Notes under the pieces: model-generated | Told to the model about the DNA's origin: nothing | The model's database searches: none | The model's input: the letters and a program-made list of their open reading frames with translations, nothing else | Shown here: in pieces, positions 43,726 to 52,905 of the stretch | How positions within the stretch are numbered: the stretch's first letter is position 1 | How the letters are laid out: each line of letters opens with the position of its first letter | Translations under genes and position numbers: made by a program | Assembly (NCBI RefSeq): GCF_024228675.1 | Contig: NZ_CP100461.1 | Coordinates: 434,001 to 498,000, forward strand | Length of the DNA stretch: 64,000 nt | Source: Salinigranum marinum | GTDB lineage: Archaea; Halobacteriota; Halobacteria; Halobacteriales; Haloferacaceae | Direction: 5' to 3'

Positions 43726-45054
43726 TCAGTTCGTCTCCGGGGCGTCGGACCGGGATCGATCGTCCCCGGTCTCGCCGTCGGCGACGAGGTGACAGGCCGT
43801 CCCGTGACCGTCGCCGACGCGCTCGGGACGCCGCGTCTCGCAGACGCTCTCGAACCGCTCGCGGAGCGTCGCGGTCGCCACCTCGCGCTCCCCGCGGGCC
43901 AGCGCGCCGAGCGCCTCGTCGACCACGCGGGCGTTCGCTCCCGAGAGGGAGCCGTCGAAGAACGACTCGCGGACGTGGTCGACGAACGCCGCCTCGTCGC
44001 TCTCGGCGGCGTCGAGCCGCTCGGAGGCCGCCTCGGGGACGAGCTCACCCCGTTCGAGCGCGTCGCGGAGGTCCATCACGTCGCGGTACACCGACTGGTC
44101 GATCTCGACGTCGTCGGGGGGGATCACCGCTGGACAGCGGGTCCGGAACCGACAGCCCGAGGGCGGGTCGCGTGGCGAGGGGACGTCGCCCGCGAGCGCG
44201 TCGACCCGCCGGCCGTGTTCGGCGACGCTGGCCCGTGGAACGCTCTCTAAGAGCGCCTGGGTGTACGGGTGTGCCGGGGCGTCGAAGATCTCGTCCGTCG
44301 GGCCGAGTTCGACCATGTTCCCGAGGTACATCACTGCGACGCGGTCACAGAGGTGCCGGACGACCGAGAGGTCGTGTGCGATGAACAGGTACGTGAGTCC
44401 GAACTCTGCCTGGAGGTCAGCGAGGAGGTTCAGCACCTGCGCCTGGACGCTCACGTCGAGCGCGGAGACGGGCTCGTCGAGGACGACGAACTCGGGATCG
44501 AGCGCCAGTGCCCGGGCGATGCCGATCCGCTGGCGCTGCCCACCCGAGAACTCGTGTGGGTAGCGGTCGAGCTGTGTCGCCGAGAGCCCGACCCGTTCGA
44601 GGAGGTCGCTCGCGCGCTCGCGCCGCCATTCGCGCTTGCTCTTCGACCCGGGCTCGTCGGGCAGGTCGTGGACGACGAACGGCTCGGCGACGATGTCGCC
44701 GACGGTCATCCGGGGATCGAGACTGGAGAAGGGATCCTGAAAGACGACCTGCGCCCGCCGGCGGAAGGCGTCGAGTCCCGTCTTCGAGAGATCGAACACC
44801 GAGTCGCCGTCGAACCGCACCTCGCCGCCCGTCGCCTCTCGCAGTCGGAGCAGGGTCTCGCCCGTCGTCGACTTCCCGCAACCGGACTCGCCGACGAGGC
44901 CGAGCGTCTCCCCCTCGTGGATGTCGAAGCTCACCCCGTCGACGGCCTTCACGCTCCGTGCCTCCCTGCCCAGGAGGCGGTCGACGAGGGTGTCCTGCTC
45001 GAAGTAGTACTTCTTCAGGTCGCGCACCTCGACCAGCGGCGCTCGGTCAGTCAT
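43726..45054 (-). CDS. oligopeptide/dipeptide ABC transporter ATP-binding protein (OppF/DppF type)
   Basis: 442 residues: Walker [13 protein letters not shown] near 56-67, signature [18 protein letters not shown], and Walker [15 protein letters not shown]. The OppF C-terminal part has [15 protein letters not shown], but the last conserved Cys region (VCETRRP, then ACHL) comes only after an inserted acidic helical region of about 90 residues. The gene overlaps oppD by 8 bases and is last in the five-gene unit. It energises peptide uptake with OppD. Confidence 0.92.
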   Translation of the reverse strand: MTDRAPLVEVRDLKKYYFEQDTLVDRLLGREARSVKAVDGVSFDIHEGETLGLVGESGCGKSTTGETLLRLREATGGEVRFDGDSVFDLSKTGLDAFRRRAQVVFQDPFSSLDPRMTVGDIVAEPFVVHDLPDEPGSKSKREWRRERASDLLERVGLSATQLDRYPHEFSGGQRQRIGIARALALDPEFVVLDEPVSALDVSVQAQVLNLLADLQAEFGLTYLFIAHDLSVVRHLCDRVAVMYLGNMVELGPTDEIFDAPAHPYTQALLESVPRASVAEHGRRVDALAGDVPSPRDPPSGCRFRTRCPAVIPPDDVEIDQSVYRDVMDLRDALERGELVPEAASERLDAAESDEAAFVDHVRESFFDGSLSGANARVVDEALGALARGEREVATATLRERFESVCETRRPERVGDGHGTACHLVADGETGDDRSRSDAPETN

Positions 45055-46285
45055 CGGCGGTCGCCTCCCCCTCCTCGACCTCGGGCTGCTCACCCGCGAA
45101 GTACTCGTCGCCGAGCGCCGCGTCCGGGTCGAACCCCCGGTCGGCGAGGACACAGCGGACGGCGTGTTCGCCGTCGACCGGACGCTCGGCGACCCGACCG
45201 AGGCAGTCGTCCATCGCCTTCGGACAGCGGTCGGCGAAGTAACAGCGGTCGCCCATCTCGCTGTCCAGGAGCGAGGGGACGTTGCCCGGGATCGGCTCCA
45301 GTCGCGGCGCGGGGTCTTCGATGTCGGGGATCGATCCCAACAGCCCCTGCGTGTAGGGGTGGACCGGGCGGTCGAACACGTCTTCGAGCGTCCCGCGCTC
45401 GACGATCTCGCCGGCGTACATCACGCCGACGCGGTCGCACATCCGCGCGATGACGCCGAGGTCGTGGGTGATCATCACCACGCTCATCCCCCGGTCGCGC
45501 TGGAGGTCGCGGAGGAGGTTGAGGATCTGCGCCTGGATCGTCACGTCGAGCGCCGTCGTGGGTTCGTCCGCGACGAGGAGGTCAGGCTCGCCCGCCAGCG
45601 CCTGGGCGACCATCGCCCGCTGGAGCATCCCGCCGGAGAACTGGTGGGGGTGTTCCGTGGCGCGCTCTTCGGGGTCGGGAATGCCGACCTGATCCAGCAG
45701 TTCGACCGCCCGCTCGCGGCTCTCCTCGGAGACGTAGTCCCGCGAGGGGAGCAGCGTGTCGCGGACGTACTGGCCGAGGCCGTACCCCTGTGTGCGCGAG
45801 CGCGTCCGGCGGGGGTTCGCCCGCGCGCGCCGCTGGACCTCGACGGCTTCGGCGATCTGGGTCCCCACGGTGATCGAGGGGTTGAACGACGACATCGGGT
45901 CCTGAAACACCATCGAGAACGACGAGCCACGGAGCGACCGCCGGACGCCGCCGGGCAGTCGGCGGAGGTCGACGAAGTCCCCGTCGACCGCCTCGGGCGT
46001 CGAGTCGCGGAACTCGTCGGCGAGTGGTGCATCCCGATACCACACCTCGCCGCCCGTGATCCGCCCCGGCGCGTCAACGAGGTCGATAAGCGACAGCGCC
46101 GTTACCGACTTCCCCGACCCCGACTCGCCGACGATGCCGAACACCTCGCCGTCGCGGACGTCGAAGTTCACGCCCTCGACGGCGTTGACCTGGCCCTCCT
46201 CGGTGAAAAACCGGGTCCGGAGGTCGCGGACCCGAAGCAGGTCGTCGGCGGCCGCCGACGCGCCCGGTGAAGAGTCAGAGCTCAT
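45047..46285 (-). CDS. oligopeptide/dipeptide ABC transporter ATP-binding protein (OppD/DppD type)
   Basis: 412 residues: Walker [15 protein letters not shown], and signature [16 protein letters not shown], the OppD form, with Walker [15 protein letters not shown]. An insertion of about 70 residues between the Q-loop and signature ([20 protein letters not shown], then a long region) is larger than in bacterial OppD. The C-terminal Cys set ([17 protein letters not shown]) resembles the Fe-S-like motif of OppD. Overlaps the neighbours by 8 and 4 bases. Confidence 0.92.
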   Translation of the reverse strand: MSSDSSPGASAAADDLLRVRDLRTRFFTEEGQVNAVEGVNFDVRDGEVFGIVGESGSGKSVTALSLIDLVDAPGRITGGEVWYRDAPLADEFRDSTPEAVDGDFVDLRRLPGGVRRSLRGSSFSMVFQDPMSSFNPSITVGTQIAEAVEVQRRARANPRRTRSRTQGYGLGQYVRDTLLPSRDYVSEESRERAVELLDQVGIPDPEERATEHPHQFSGGMLQRAMVAQALAGEPDLLVADEPTTALDVTIQAQILNLLRDLQRDRGMSVVMITHDLGVIARMCDRVGVMYAGEIVERGTLEDVFDRPVHPYTQGLLGSIPDIEDPAPRLEPIPGNVPSLLDSEMGDRCYFADRCPKAMDDCLGRVAERPVDGEHAVRCVLADRGFDPDAALGDEYFAGEQPEVEEGEATADD

Positions 46286-47397
46286 ACCCCTCCCTCCCCT
46301 TCGATGCCGGGGTCGAGCGCGTCGCGGAGCCAGTCACCGACGAGGTTGAGCCCGATGACGGTGACGACGATGGCGAGGCCAGGCATGGTCGAGATCCACC
46401 ACGCCGTCGACTGGTACTGCCGACCGAGCGCGATGTCGAACCCCCACGAGACGTTCGCCCCGGAGAAGCCGAGGAACGAGAGCGCGCTCTCGAGAAGGAT
46501 GATCGCCGCCACCTGGATCGTCGCCAGCACGAGGATCGGGGTGATCGCGTTCGGGAGCACGTGTCTGAAGACGATCCGCGCGTCTGAGGCTCCGAGCGCC
46601 CGCGCGGCCTTGACGTACTCCTCCTGTCTGAGCGCGAGCGCCTCGCCGCGCGAGACGCGCGCGAACCAGACCCAGTTGACGAGCGCGACGACGACGACGA
46701 CCGTCCCCGGGAGGACGACGTTCGTCGGCATCGCCCCCGCCGAGGGGAGGCCGACCGCGCCGCGCCAAGCCGCGGCGACCCCGGAGGTCACGAGAGGATC
46801 GGGGAAGGTCACTTGCGCCTGGCCCCAGACGCCGACGAGCGCGATCGCCAACACGAGCGACGGGAACGCGAGCATCACGTCCGCGGCCCGCATCAGGCTG
46901 TCGTCCACGCGGCCGCGCGCGTAGCCCGCGGTGAGGCCGACGCAGACGCCGACGAGCGCGGCGAGCGCCGTCCCGAAGACGCCGACGAGCATCGAGGTAC
47001 GCGCGCCGTAGACGAGCCGGGAGAGGATGTCGCGGCCGTTGCCGTCGGTACCGAGCGGATGCGCGGCGGTGGCGTTGTTCGACACCCGCCTGGTCTCGGT
47101 AACGACCTGCCCGTCCTCGATGACGACGCTGCCGTTCTCCCGCACGGTCACCTCCCGCGTCTCGGTCGTCGAGAAGCCCAGCGGGGGTGTGCGCGCCTCT
47201 TCGAGGTTCTGCGAGCCGGGGTTGTACGGCGCGACGAGCGGCGCGAGCGCCGCCATCAGGAGGACGAACGCGACGACCGCGATGCCGAGTTTCGCGAGGC
47301 CGCTTCGGCGGAGTTCGCGCCTGAGGTTCCGCAGCGTGCGCGGCGAGACGGCCGACCTGAGCGACCCGAGAACGCGGGTGAGGAGTCCAGGAGGCAT
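46282..47397 (-). CDS. oligopeptide/dipeptide ABC transporter permease (OppC/DppC type)
   Basis: 371 residues: an N-terminal helix after RRSGLAKLGIAVVAFVLLMAALAPL, a 60-residue extracellular loop with HPLGTDGNGRDILSRLVYGAR, then five helices with the binding-protein-dependent transport motif (EEYVKAARALGASDARIVFRHVLPN). The motif is the OppC EAA loop that contacts the ATPase. Overlaps oppD by 4 bases and is 1 base from oppB. Confidence 0.93.
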   Translation of the reverse strand: MPPGLLTRVLGSLRSAVSPRTLRNLRRELRRSGLAKLGIAVVAFVLLMAALAPLVAPYNPGSQNLEEARTPPLGFSTTETREVTVRENGSVVIEDGQVVTETRRVSNNATAAHPLGTDGNGRDILSRLVYGARTSMLVGVFGTALAALVGVCVGLTAGYARGRVDDSLMRAADVMLAFPSLVLAIALVGVWGQAQVTFPDPLVTSGVAAAWRGAVGLPSAGAMPTNVVLPGTVVVVVALVNWVWFARVSRGEALALRQEEYVKAARALGASDARIVFRHVLPNAITPILVLATIQVAAIILLESALSFLGFSGANVSWGFDIALGRQYQSTAWWISTMPGLAIVVTVIGLNLVGDWLRDALDPGIEGEGGV

Positions 47398-47398
47398 C

Positions 47399-48397
47399 TC
47401 AGTCGAACGCCACCTGTGGGTTGACGTACGCGTACAGCGTGTCGACGACGATGTTCACCAGGACGAACGCGACGGCGACGACGATGAGCGAGCCCTGCAG
47501 GACGGGCCAGTCCCGGGCGTTGATGCTGTCGATGATCAGGGTGCCGAGCCCGGGCCACGCGAACACCGCCTCCGTGATGACCGCCCCGCCGATGAGCGTC
47601 CCCAACTGGAGGCCGACGACCGTGATGACCGGGATGAGCGTGTTGCGGAGCGCGTGGCGGTAGCGCGTGAGCGTCTCGGGTAACCCCTTCGCGCGCGCCG
47701 CACGGACGTACGTCTTCCCCAGTTCGTCGAGCATCCCGCTCCTGGTGAGCCGGGTGATGAGCGCCGTGAAGTACGTCCCGAGCGTGATCGCCGGGAGCGT
47801 GACGTGCCAGAGCCACGTCAGGAGGCCGTCGGCCGCGCCGGCGACGCGCCCTGCGAGGAGCAGTCCGACGACGCCGTCGAGGCCGATCGGGCGCTGGCTC
47901 GTCGGGAACAGATCCAGTTGGACGGCGAGGATGATGATGAGCATCACGCCGAGCCAGAAGTTTGGCGTCGAGATGCCCAGAAGCGAAAACAGCGTCGCGC
48001 CGTAGTCCGCGGGGTCGTGCCGCCGGGTGGCGCTCACGACGCCGAGCGGGACGGCGATGACGACCGCGACGACCGTCGCCGCGACCGCCAGCTCCAGCGT
48101 CGCCGGGATCTTCGCGACGACCCGCGCCGTGACGGGCGTTCGGGTGACGAGCGAGAAGCCGAGATCGCCCATCGGAACGCCGGTGACGAAGTCGAAGTAC
48201 TGGACGTGCAGGGGGTCGTTCAGCCCGAGCTCCGCGACGACCTGCCGGCGGACCGCAGGGTCGACGTCCGGTGGGAGCAGGACGTTCGCGGGATCGCCCG
48301 GCGAGACGAACCGGAGGGCGAAGACGACCGTCACGACGCCCCAGACGACGAGGACACCCTGGAGGGCCCGCTTGACGAGGAACCTGGCCAGCGACAT
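47399..48397 (-). CDS. oligopeptide/dipeptide ABC transporter permease (OppB/DppB type)
   Basis: 332 residues with six hydrophobic segments. The N-terminus MSLARFLVKRALQGVLVVWGVVTVVFALRF and the motif LGKTYVRAARAKGLPETLTRYRHALRNTLIP (EAA loop) are typical of OppB. The region between helices 2 and 5 contains TRRHDPADYGATLFSLLGISTPNFWLG. It forms the pore with the OppC-type permease. Confidence 0.93.
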   Translation of the reverse strand: MSLARFLVKRALQGVLVVWGVVTVVFALRFVSPGDPANVLLPPDVDPAVRRQVVAELGLNDPLHVQYFDFVTGVPMGDLGFSLVTRTPVTARVVAKIPATLELAVAATVVAVVIAVPLGVVSATRRHDPADYGATLFSLLGISTPNFWLGVMLIIILAVQLDLFPTSQRPIGLDGVVGLLLAGRVAGAADGLLTWLWHVTLPAITLGTYFTALITRLTRSGMLDELGKTYVRAARAKGLPETLTRYRHALRNTLIPVITVVGLQLGTLIGGAVITEAVFAWPGLGTLIIDSINARDWPVLQGSLIVVAVAFVLVNIVVDTLYAYVNPQVAFD

Positions 48398-48404
48398 CGA
48401 CGAC

Positions 48405-49967
48405 CTACTGCGGGCTCATCGCGTACGCGTCGATGCGCTCGTCGCTCCGAGCCTCCCAGGCGACCCGTTCGGAGACGCCGTAGACGCTGAACTGGCGGTT
48501 CAGGAAGATCCACGGTGCCTGGTCGTGTGCGAGCGCGTTCGCCTCCCGTAGCGTGGCCTCGCGCGTGTCCCCCGACTCTTCGGCCGCCTGGCTCAACAGC
48601 GCGTCGAACTCCTCGTTGCTCCAGGAAGTGAGCTGGCCGTCGCTCGTCAACAGCGCGGTCATCACGAGGCCGCCGTCGAACGTCGCCTCGCCCCAGCCGA
48701 TGAGATACCACGGCGGCTTGTCCTCGATGTTGCCCGTGAGGAGCTCGTCGACGAGCGAGCCGAAGTCGCGCTGGCGGACGGACGCAGAGACGTTGGGAAG
48801 TTCGTCGATGAAGCCCGCGACCGCCTGTGCGATCTCGAGGTCTTTCAGGTAGCGACCGACGGGCGTGTTGAGTTCGATCTCCACGCCCGCGTGGCCACTC
48901 TCTTCGACCAGCTGCTCGGCCTGGCCGGGGTCGTACGCGTACGGATCGACGTCGGGGTTGTGCCCGACGAAGCCGTCGAGCGTGGGCTGGCCGGTCGCCG
49001 ATCCGAAGCCGCCGAGGACGTTCTCGACGATGCTGTCGAGGTCGACGGCGTAGTTCATCGCCTGGCGGAACGCCTGCGACGAGAACGGCTCGACGTCGTA
49101 CCGCATCGCGTTGTAGATGACGCGCGTGCTCGGTGCCGAGGCGATGCGTGCGGTGTCGCTGTCGTTGACCCGCTGGACCTCCTGTGGCGGGACGTTCACG
49201 ACCACGTCGGCCTCGCCCTGGAGGAGCTGGTTGACACGGGTGCCGGCCTCGCTCGCGGCGCGGAACGTCAGTTCGGTCACCGCGGCGGTGTCGTCCCAGT
49301 AGTCCTCGTACGGAGTGAACACGACCTCTTCGTCCTCCGTGTACGACGACAGCTGGAACGGGCCGGTGCCGTTCATCTCCTGACCGATCTCGGCCTTCGA
49401 GCGCTCCTCGACCCAGCTCTGCTGCATCACGTCGCAGTAGGTGGCGAACTCGGAGAAGACGATGGGGTTGAGCCCGTCGTTTTCGACCACGACACTCCCG
49501 TCGTCGGCCACCTCGGCACCGGTGACGCCCGCGAGCTGGTCGCTCTGGGGGCTGGCGAAGCCGACGCCCTCTCGGACGATCCGGTTGATCGAGTAGGCGA
49601 CGTCCTCGGGCGCGAGCGCGTCGCCGTTGTGGAAGGTGACGTCCTCGCGGAGCTGGAACCGGACCGTGTTCTCGCCGTCGACCCGTTCGTACCCCGTCGC
49701 GAGTGCCTCGGTGATCGAGCCGTCGGCCGTGCGGGTGAGCACGCCCTCGTACGCGTGGAGCATGACGACGTCCGTCGGCGTCTCGCGGTGGTCGTGGGGG
49801 TCCAGCCCCGAGGGCATGTTCCCCTGGACGATCGTGACGGGGAACTCCTGGGTCGATCCGCCGCCGCCACCACCACTCCCGCTACAGCCGGCGAGGCCCG
49901 CGACGGCCGCCGCCGTCCCGCTGAGTTCGAGAAATCTCCGCCTACCGAGCGTGTCGTCGGAGGTCAT
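48405..49967 (-). CDS. peptide/nickel-type ABC substrate-binding lipoprotein (OppA/DppA family)
   Basis: 520 residues. A twin-arginine motif (RRRFLELSGTAAAVAG, from about residue 9) and lipobox ending at Cys28 (AGLAGC), then a Gly/Ser linker. The SBP_bac_5 fold shows LDPHDHRETPTDVVMLHAYEG, YERVDGENTVRFQLREDVTFHNGD, and LAPEDVAYSINRI. First gene of the unit; TATA-like GTATATATGC 27 bases upstream. Substrate: small peptides or similar compounds. Confidence 0.92.
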   Translation of the reverse strand: MTSDDTLGRRRFLELSGTAAAVAGLAGCSGSGGGGGGSTQEFPVTIVQGNMPSGLDPHDHRETPTDVVMLHAYEGVLTRTADGSITEALATGYERVDGENTVRFQLREDVTFHNGDALAPEDVAYSINRIVREGVGFASPQSDQLAGVTGAEVADDGSVVVENDGLNPIVFSEFATYCDVMQQSWVEERSKAEIGQEMNGTGPFQLSSYTEDEEVVFTPYEDYWDDTAAVTELTFRAASEAGTRVNQLLQGEADVVVNVPPQEVQRVNDSDTARIASAPSTRVIYNAMRYDVEPFSSQAFRQAMNYAVDLDSIVENVLGGFGSATGQPTLDGFVGHNPDVDPYAYDPGQAEQLVEESGHAGVEIELNTPVGRYLKDLEIAQAVAGFIDELPNVSASVRQRDFGSLVDELLTGNIEDKPPWYLIGWGEATFDGGLVMTALLTSDGQLTSWSNEEFDALLSQAAEESGDTREATLREANALAHDQAPWIFLNRQFSVYGVSERVAWEARSDERIDAYAMSPQ

Positions 49968-49990
49968 AGGCCGTCCTTTGCGCAGGACAG

Positions 49991-50000
49991 GTATATATGC
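49991..50000 (-). promoter_or_regulatory. TATA-like promoter of the peptide transporter operon
   Basis: The minus strand reads GCATATATAC, centred about 28 bases before the substrate-binding protein ATG at 49967. Implies a leaderless five-gene mRNA. Confidence 0.6.
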
Positions 50001-50010
50001 TATGTGTGAA

Positions 50011-50286
50011 CTACCCCACCCTGCTCGCGCTGACGCGCTCGCTGAGGGTGGGACTTCCTGCTTCCACGACGCGCTTTGCAGATACGGGTGTATCCACAGG
50101 GAGCGCAGTCACCACAGGCGCTGCTTCGGAGTGTCCCACTCCTAGTTGCTCGACGCGAAAGTTCCATGGGACAGCGCACGCTTCTTGTCGCGTTTGAACG
50201 CCATCCGTGTCTGTCACCTTCGTAAGAAGCGAGTCGCTCCGCATGGAACGACGAGCGAGTCGAAGCTGACAGGTCGGAACGTCCAT
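50011..50286 (-). mobile_element. 3' remnant of an IS1341-type tnpB gene with the element right end
   Basis: A frame on the minus strand ends with LGVGHSEAAPVVTALPVDTP and SAKRVVEAGSPTL, which I recognise as the C-terminal tail of haloarchaeal TnpB proteins of IS1341-type elements. The RuvC-like and zinc-finger parts are missing, so this is a truncated remnant of about 90 residues. The last codons overlap an inverted repeat (CCCACCCT at 50015-50022, AGGGTGGG at 50045-50052), where TnpB elements carry their right end and omega-RNA. No tnpA is seen. Confidence 0.6.
50015..50052. repeat. inverted repeat at the tnpB remnant 3' end (right-end / omega-RNA hairpin)
   Basis: An 8-bp perfect stem CCCACCCT/AGGGTGGG with a 22-base GC-rich centre that covers the last codons of the tnpB remnant. 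Confidence 0.5.
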
Positions 50287-50382
50287 CTTGACCGGTTATC
50301 CGGCGGTCGTGAGTATAACTGCTTGCGTGGGCCTGTGGATCAGCAATAGAACGTGCAAGACAGATGATGACGGCGCTGTAAT

Positions 50383-50440
50383 CCCACCCTACTGTGTTCT
50401 TTGTCTGCTGGCGCGGACTGCGGTACTCGTTGAGGGTGGG
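50383..50440. repeat. second CCCACCCT/AGGGTGGG inverted repeat
   Basis: The same 8-bp arms recur 370 bases further right, here 42 bases apart, with TGAGGGTGGG shared as a 10-base block with the first. It may be the right end of a second decayed element of the same family. Confidence 0.4.
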
Positions 50441-50513
50441 CCTAGCGCCTATCTCAAGCTAAACATCGTAAGAACTCGGTACCGCCGTTCCCCCCCACCC
50501 CTGCGCTGGCGTA

Positions 50514-50523
50514 CGTTTAAGTA
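50514..50523 (+). promoter_or_regulatory. TATA-like promoter of the RNase HI gene
   Basis: CGTTTAAGTA is centred about 27 bases before the ATG at 50545. Confidence 0.55.
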
Positions 50524-50544
50524 GCCCGCTTGCCAAAGCCGAGT

Positions 50545-51198
50545 ATGGCCGTTCACGGCCGTCAGACGCTCCGGGACCTGTTCGACGACTCCCCGACGCC
50601 CCACATCGCGCACCCGCCGCGCACCCACCACCGTCACTTCTACGTCGCCACCGACGGCTCTTACCGACCCGACGGCGGCGGCCTCGGTGCCGTCATCGAG
50701 GCGCGCGATGGCACACGCGTCGCCCGCATCGCGCTCTCGGACACACCCCCCGACAACAACGTCGCCGAGTACCGTGCGCTCCACCTGGGTCTCGATGTCC
50801 TCGCCGCCCGTGCGCCGCGCGACGCGCTCGTCGGCGTCCTCGTCGACCACGACGACCTCGCGGGGAACGTCAACAGCGCCGTGTTGGAGACCCAACAGCC
50901 CGGCTGGCGACCCGGTGGGGACCCGTCGGTCCCGGCCGGGAGCGAACACCACTGGCGCGGCATCCAGGCGCGTATCGCCGGCTTCGGCGAACTCCGCGCC
51001 GCCCGAATCGACTCGCGGGACAACCCCGCCCACCCGCTCGCGAACGCGCCCGCGGAGTACGCGCACGTCAACCGACAGCCCGACCGGTGTGTCCTGCCGA
51101 GCGCGGCGAACGCCGGCACCGAGGCCACGGACCCGCAGTTCCCACCGCCGTCGCGGTTCGACCGCCCCGACCGCGTCGGCAGCGCCGGGAGCGACTGA
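50545..51198 (+). CDS. rnhA: RNase HI family protein
   Basis: 217 residues. The RNase H fold starts at HFYVATDGSYRPDGGGLGAV, with the first catalytic Asp near residue 38, and continues with NNVAEYRALHLGLDVLA, holding the catalytic Glu. A third acidic region is DHDDLAGNVN, and a final Asp sits in DSRDNPAHPLANAPAEYA. It is of the archaeal/reverse-transcriptase-like RNase HI type, which removes RNA from RNA-DNA hybrids. A 60-residue C-terminal extension (NRQPDRCVLPSA...) is specific to haloarchaea. ATG chosen for the leaderless promoter spacing. Confidence 0.85.
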   Translation: MAVHGRQTLRDLFDDSPTPHIAHPPRTHHRHFYVATDGSYRPDGGGLGAVIEARDGTRVARIALSDTPPDNNVAEYRALHLGLDVLAARAPRDALVGVLVDHDDLAGNVNSAVLETQQPGWRPGGDPSVPAGSEHHWRGIQARIAGFGELRAARIDSRDNPAHPLANAPAEYAHVNRQPDRCVLPSAANAGTEATDPQFPPPSRFDRPDRVGSAGSD

Positions 51199-51230
51199 CG
51201 CGACACCGTCATCTGTTTGCTGCCCCTCGC

Positions 51231-52016
51231 TCAGACCCCGAGGCCGTTCCCCAGGAGTCGGACGCCGATGAACGCCAGGAGGAGGAACATCCCGGCCCGC
51301 CGAACCCGCCGCGAGAGCCGAGGACGGAGCCGCTTGCCGAGCGAGACGCCGGCCAGCCCCGGCACCGCCGCGACCGCCGACAGCACGAGCAGGCCGCCAC
51401 CCTCGTACAGCCCGAAGAGCCCGGCGGCGACCACGCGGACCGAGGAGATGCCGAGGAAGACCATCGCCACGACGCCGACGAACGTCGTGTGATCGAGGTC
51501 GAGGCTCTTCAGGTAGGCGACCACCTGGACGCCGACGTTCGACGCGCCGAACACGAGCCCCGAGCCCAGCCCCAAGAGGAGTTTCACGCCGAACGTGTCG
51601 GAGACGTGCGCGCGGACCCACGCCTCGCCGGGCAACGGATACCGCTCCTGTGTGAACGCGAGGAAGCCGAAGACGAAGAGGCCGAGCGCGACCGTGAGCG
51701 GTCGCGTCGGCACCCGCGAGAGCAGGCTCATGCCGGCGACGGTGCCCACGAGCGCCGCCGCGACGAACGGCCAGAACCGCTCGGCGCACGTCCGGAGGCC
51801 CGTCCCGTCGAGTTCACGGACGAGCGAGACGTTCGCCGCGAGGATCGGCAGGATCATCACGACGACCGCCACCTGCGGTTCGACGACGATCGCCGTCAGT
51901 CCCGTCCCGATGACGGAGTAGCCGAAGCCGTTCACCCCGGTCACGAGACCGCCGAGGACGACGATGCCGAACACCACGGCCGCGAGCGACGGAGAGAGCG
52001 GGGCGAGAGAGAGCAT
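51231..52016 (-). CDS. sulfite exporter TauE/SafE (TSUP) family protein
   Basis: 261 residues with seven or eight hydrophobic segments. The two TSUP repeats carry VVLGGLVTGVNGFGYSVIGTGL (near 20-41) and LLGLGSGLVFGASNVGVQVVAYL (near 148-170), each with the Gly-x-Gly-x-Phe/Asn pattern of the family. TSUP proteins export sulfite, sulfoacetate or other organic sulfonates or acids. Substrate unknown. Confidence 0.85.
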   Translation of the reverse strand: MLSLAPLSPSLAAVVFGIVVLGGLVTGVNGFGYSVIGTGLTAIVVEPQVAVVVMILPILAANVSLVRELDGTGLRTCAERFWPFVAAALVGTVAGMSLLSRVPTRPLTVALGLFVFGFLAFTQERYPLPGEAWVRAHVSDTFGVKLLLGLGSGLVFGASNVGVQVVAYLKSLDLDHTTFVGVVAMVFLGISSVRVVAAGLFGLYEGGGLLVLSAVAAVPGLAGVSLGKRLRPRLSRRVRRAGMFLLLAFIGVRLLGNGLGV

Positions 52017-52162
52017 CTACCCCACGGGACGGCCATCGGCGATATCAATACACCTCCGGCGTGCGACGGCCGCGCCCGGCCGCGGTGAGCGCAGTCGGAC
52101 ACCGACGGTCCGGCGTGAGAGGGGGAGAAAGTTGACAACGCCCTGCCAGTGACGTCCGGGCG

Positions 52163-52864
52163 ATGCACCCCGACGCCTCTCCCACGGTCGTCGCCCGCGG
52201 CGGGCGCGCGTCGCCGCTCGGCGACGCCCTCTCCGGGTACTCCCGACCGCTCCTGGCCGTCTTCGTCGTCGCGACGGTCGCCACGACCGGCGTCGTCCTG
52301 GGCACCGTCGACACGACCGCTCCCCCACCGGCGCTCCCCGTCGACGTCGCCGTGACCGGGTCGCTCGCGGCGCTCCGCATCGCGGCCGGGGTCGGACTCC
52401 TGGGCGGGGCCGGGTCGACCGCGCTGGCGACCGCGGGACTCCTCGTCCGCGACCCGCGCGTCCGACCTGCACGTGGGCTCCCATCTCTCGCCGTCGCCGC
52501 GGTCGCGTTCGTTACGGGCACCGCGGCCGCACACCTCGCTGTCCCCCACGTGCTCGCGCTGTCGACGGCGAGCACCCGCGGGACGCTCGCGGCGACCGTC
52601 GACCCGGTCGGACTGGTCGAACTCGCGCTCTTTTTCCCCGTCGTCGTCGGTGTCGGCTGTGCGCTCCCGGCGGCGCTCGTCGGGGGCGTCGCAGCCGGTG
52701 CCGTTCCTCGCCACACCTCGACGCGCCAGCGCGGGTACGCCGCCCTCGCGGTCGTGACGGCCGCGGCAGTCCTCTCGCCGACTGACGTCGCGACGTTCGG
52801 CCTCTTCGCGGTCCCTCCGTTCGTCGGGTTCGGGGCGGGCGTCGCCTGGCTCGAACTCCGGTGA
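52163..52864 (+). CDS. divergent TatC-like membrane protein
   Basis: 233 residues with six hydrophobic segments. The C-terminal half lines up by eye with TatC: VELALFFPVVVGVGCALPAALV matches the TatC stretch after the third periplasmic loop, and TRQRGYAALAVVTAAAVLSP with TDVATFGLFAVP matches RPYVLVGAFVVGMLLTP with PDVFSQTLLAIP of E. coli TatC. The N-terminal HLxELRxR signature is replaced by LGDALSGYSRPLL. The cytoplasmic Glu that reads signal peptides is also not visible (LLVRDPRVRPARG). Likely a paralogue with another role in the Tat system. No partner gene is adjacent. Confidence 0.6.
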   Translation: MHPDASPTVVARGGRASPLGDALSGYSRPLLAVFVVATVATTGVVLGTVDTTAPPPALPVDVAVTGSLAALRIAAGVGLLGGAGSTALATAGLLVRDPRVRPARGLPSLAVAAVAFVTGTAAAHLAVPHVLALSTASTRGTLAATVDPVGLVELALFFPVVVGVGCALPAALVGGVAAGAVPRHTSTRQRGYAALAVVTAAAVLSPTDVATFGLFAVPPFVGFGAGVAWLELR

Positions 52865-52905
52865 TCTCCCGGGGGGCGCGTCTCGCTCGCCGGTGCGGCG
52901 GGGTC

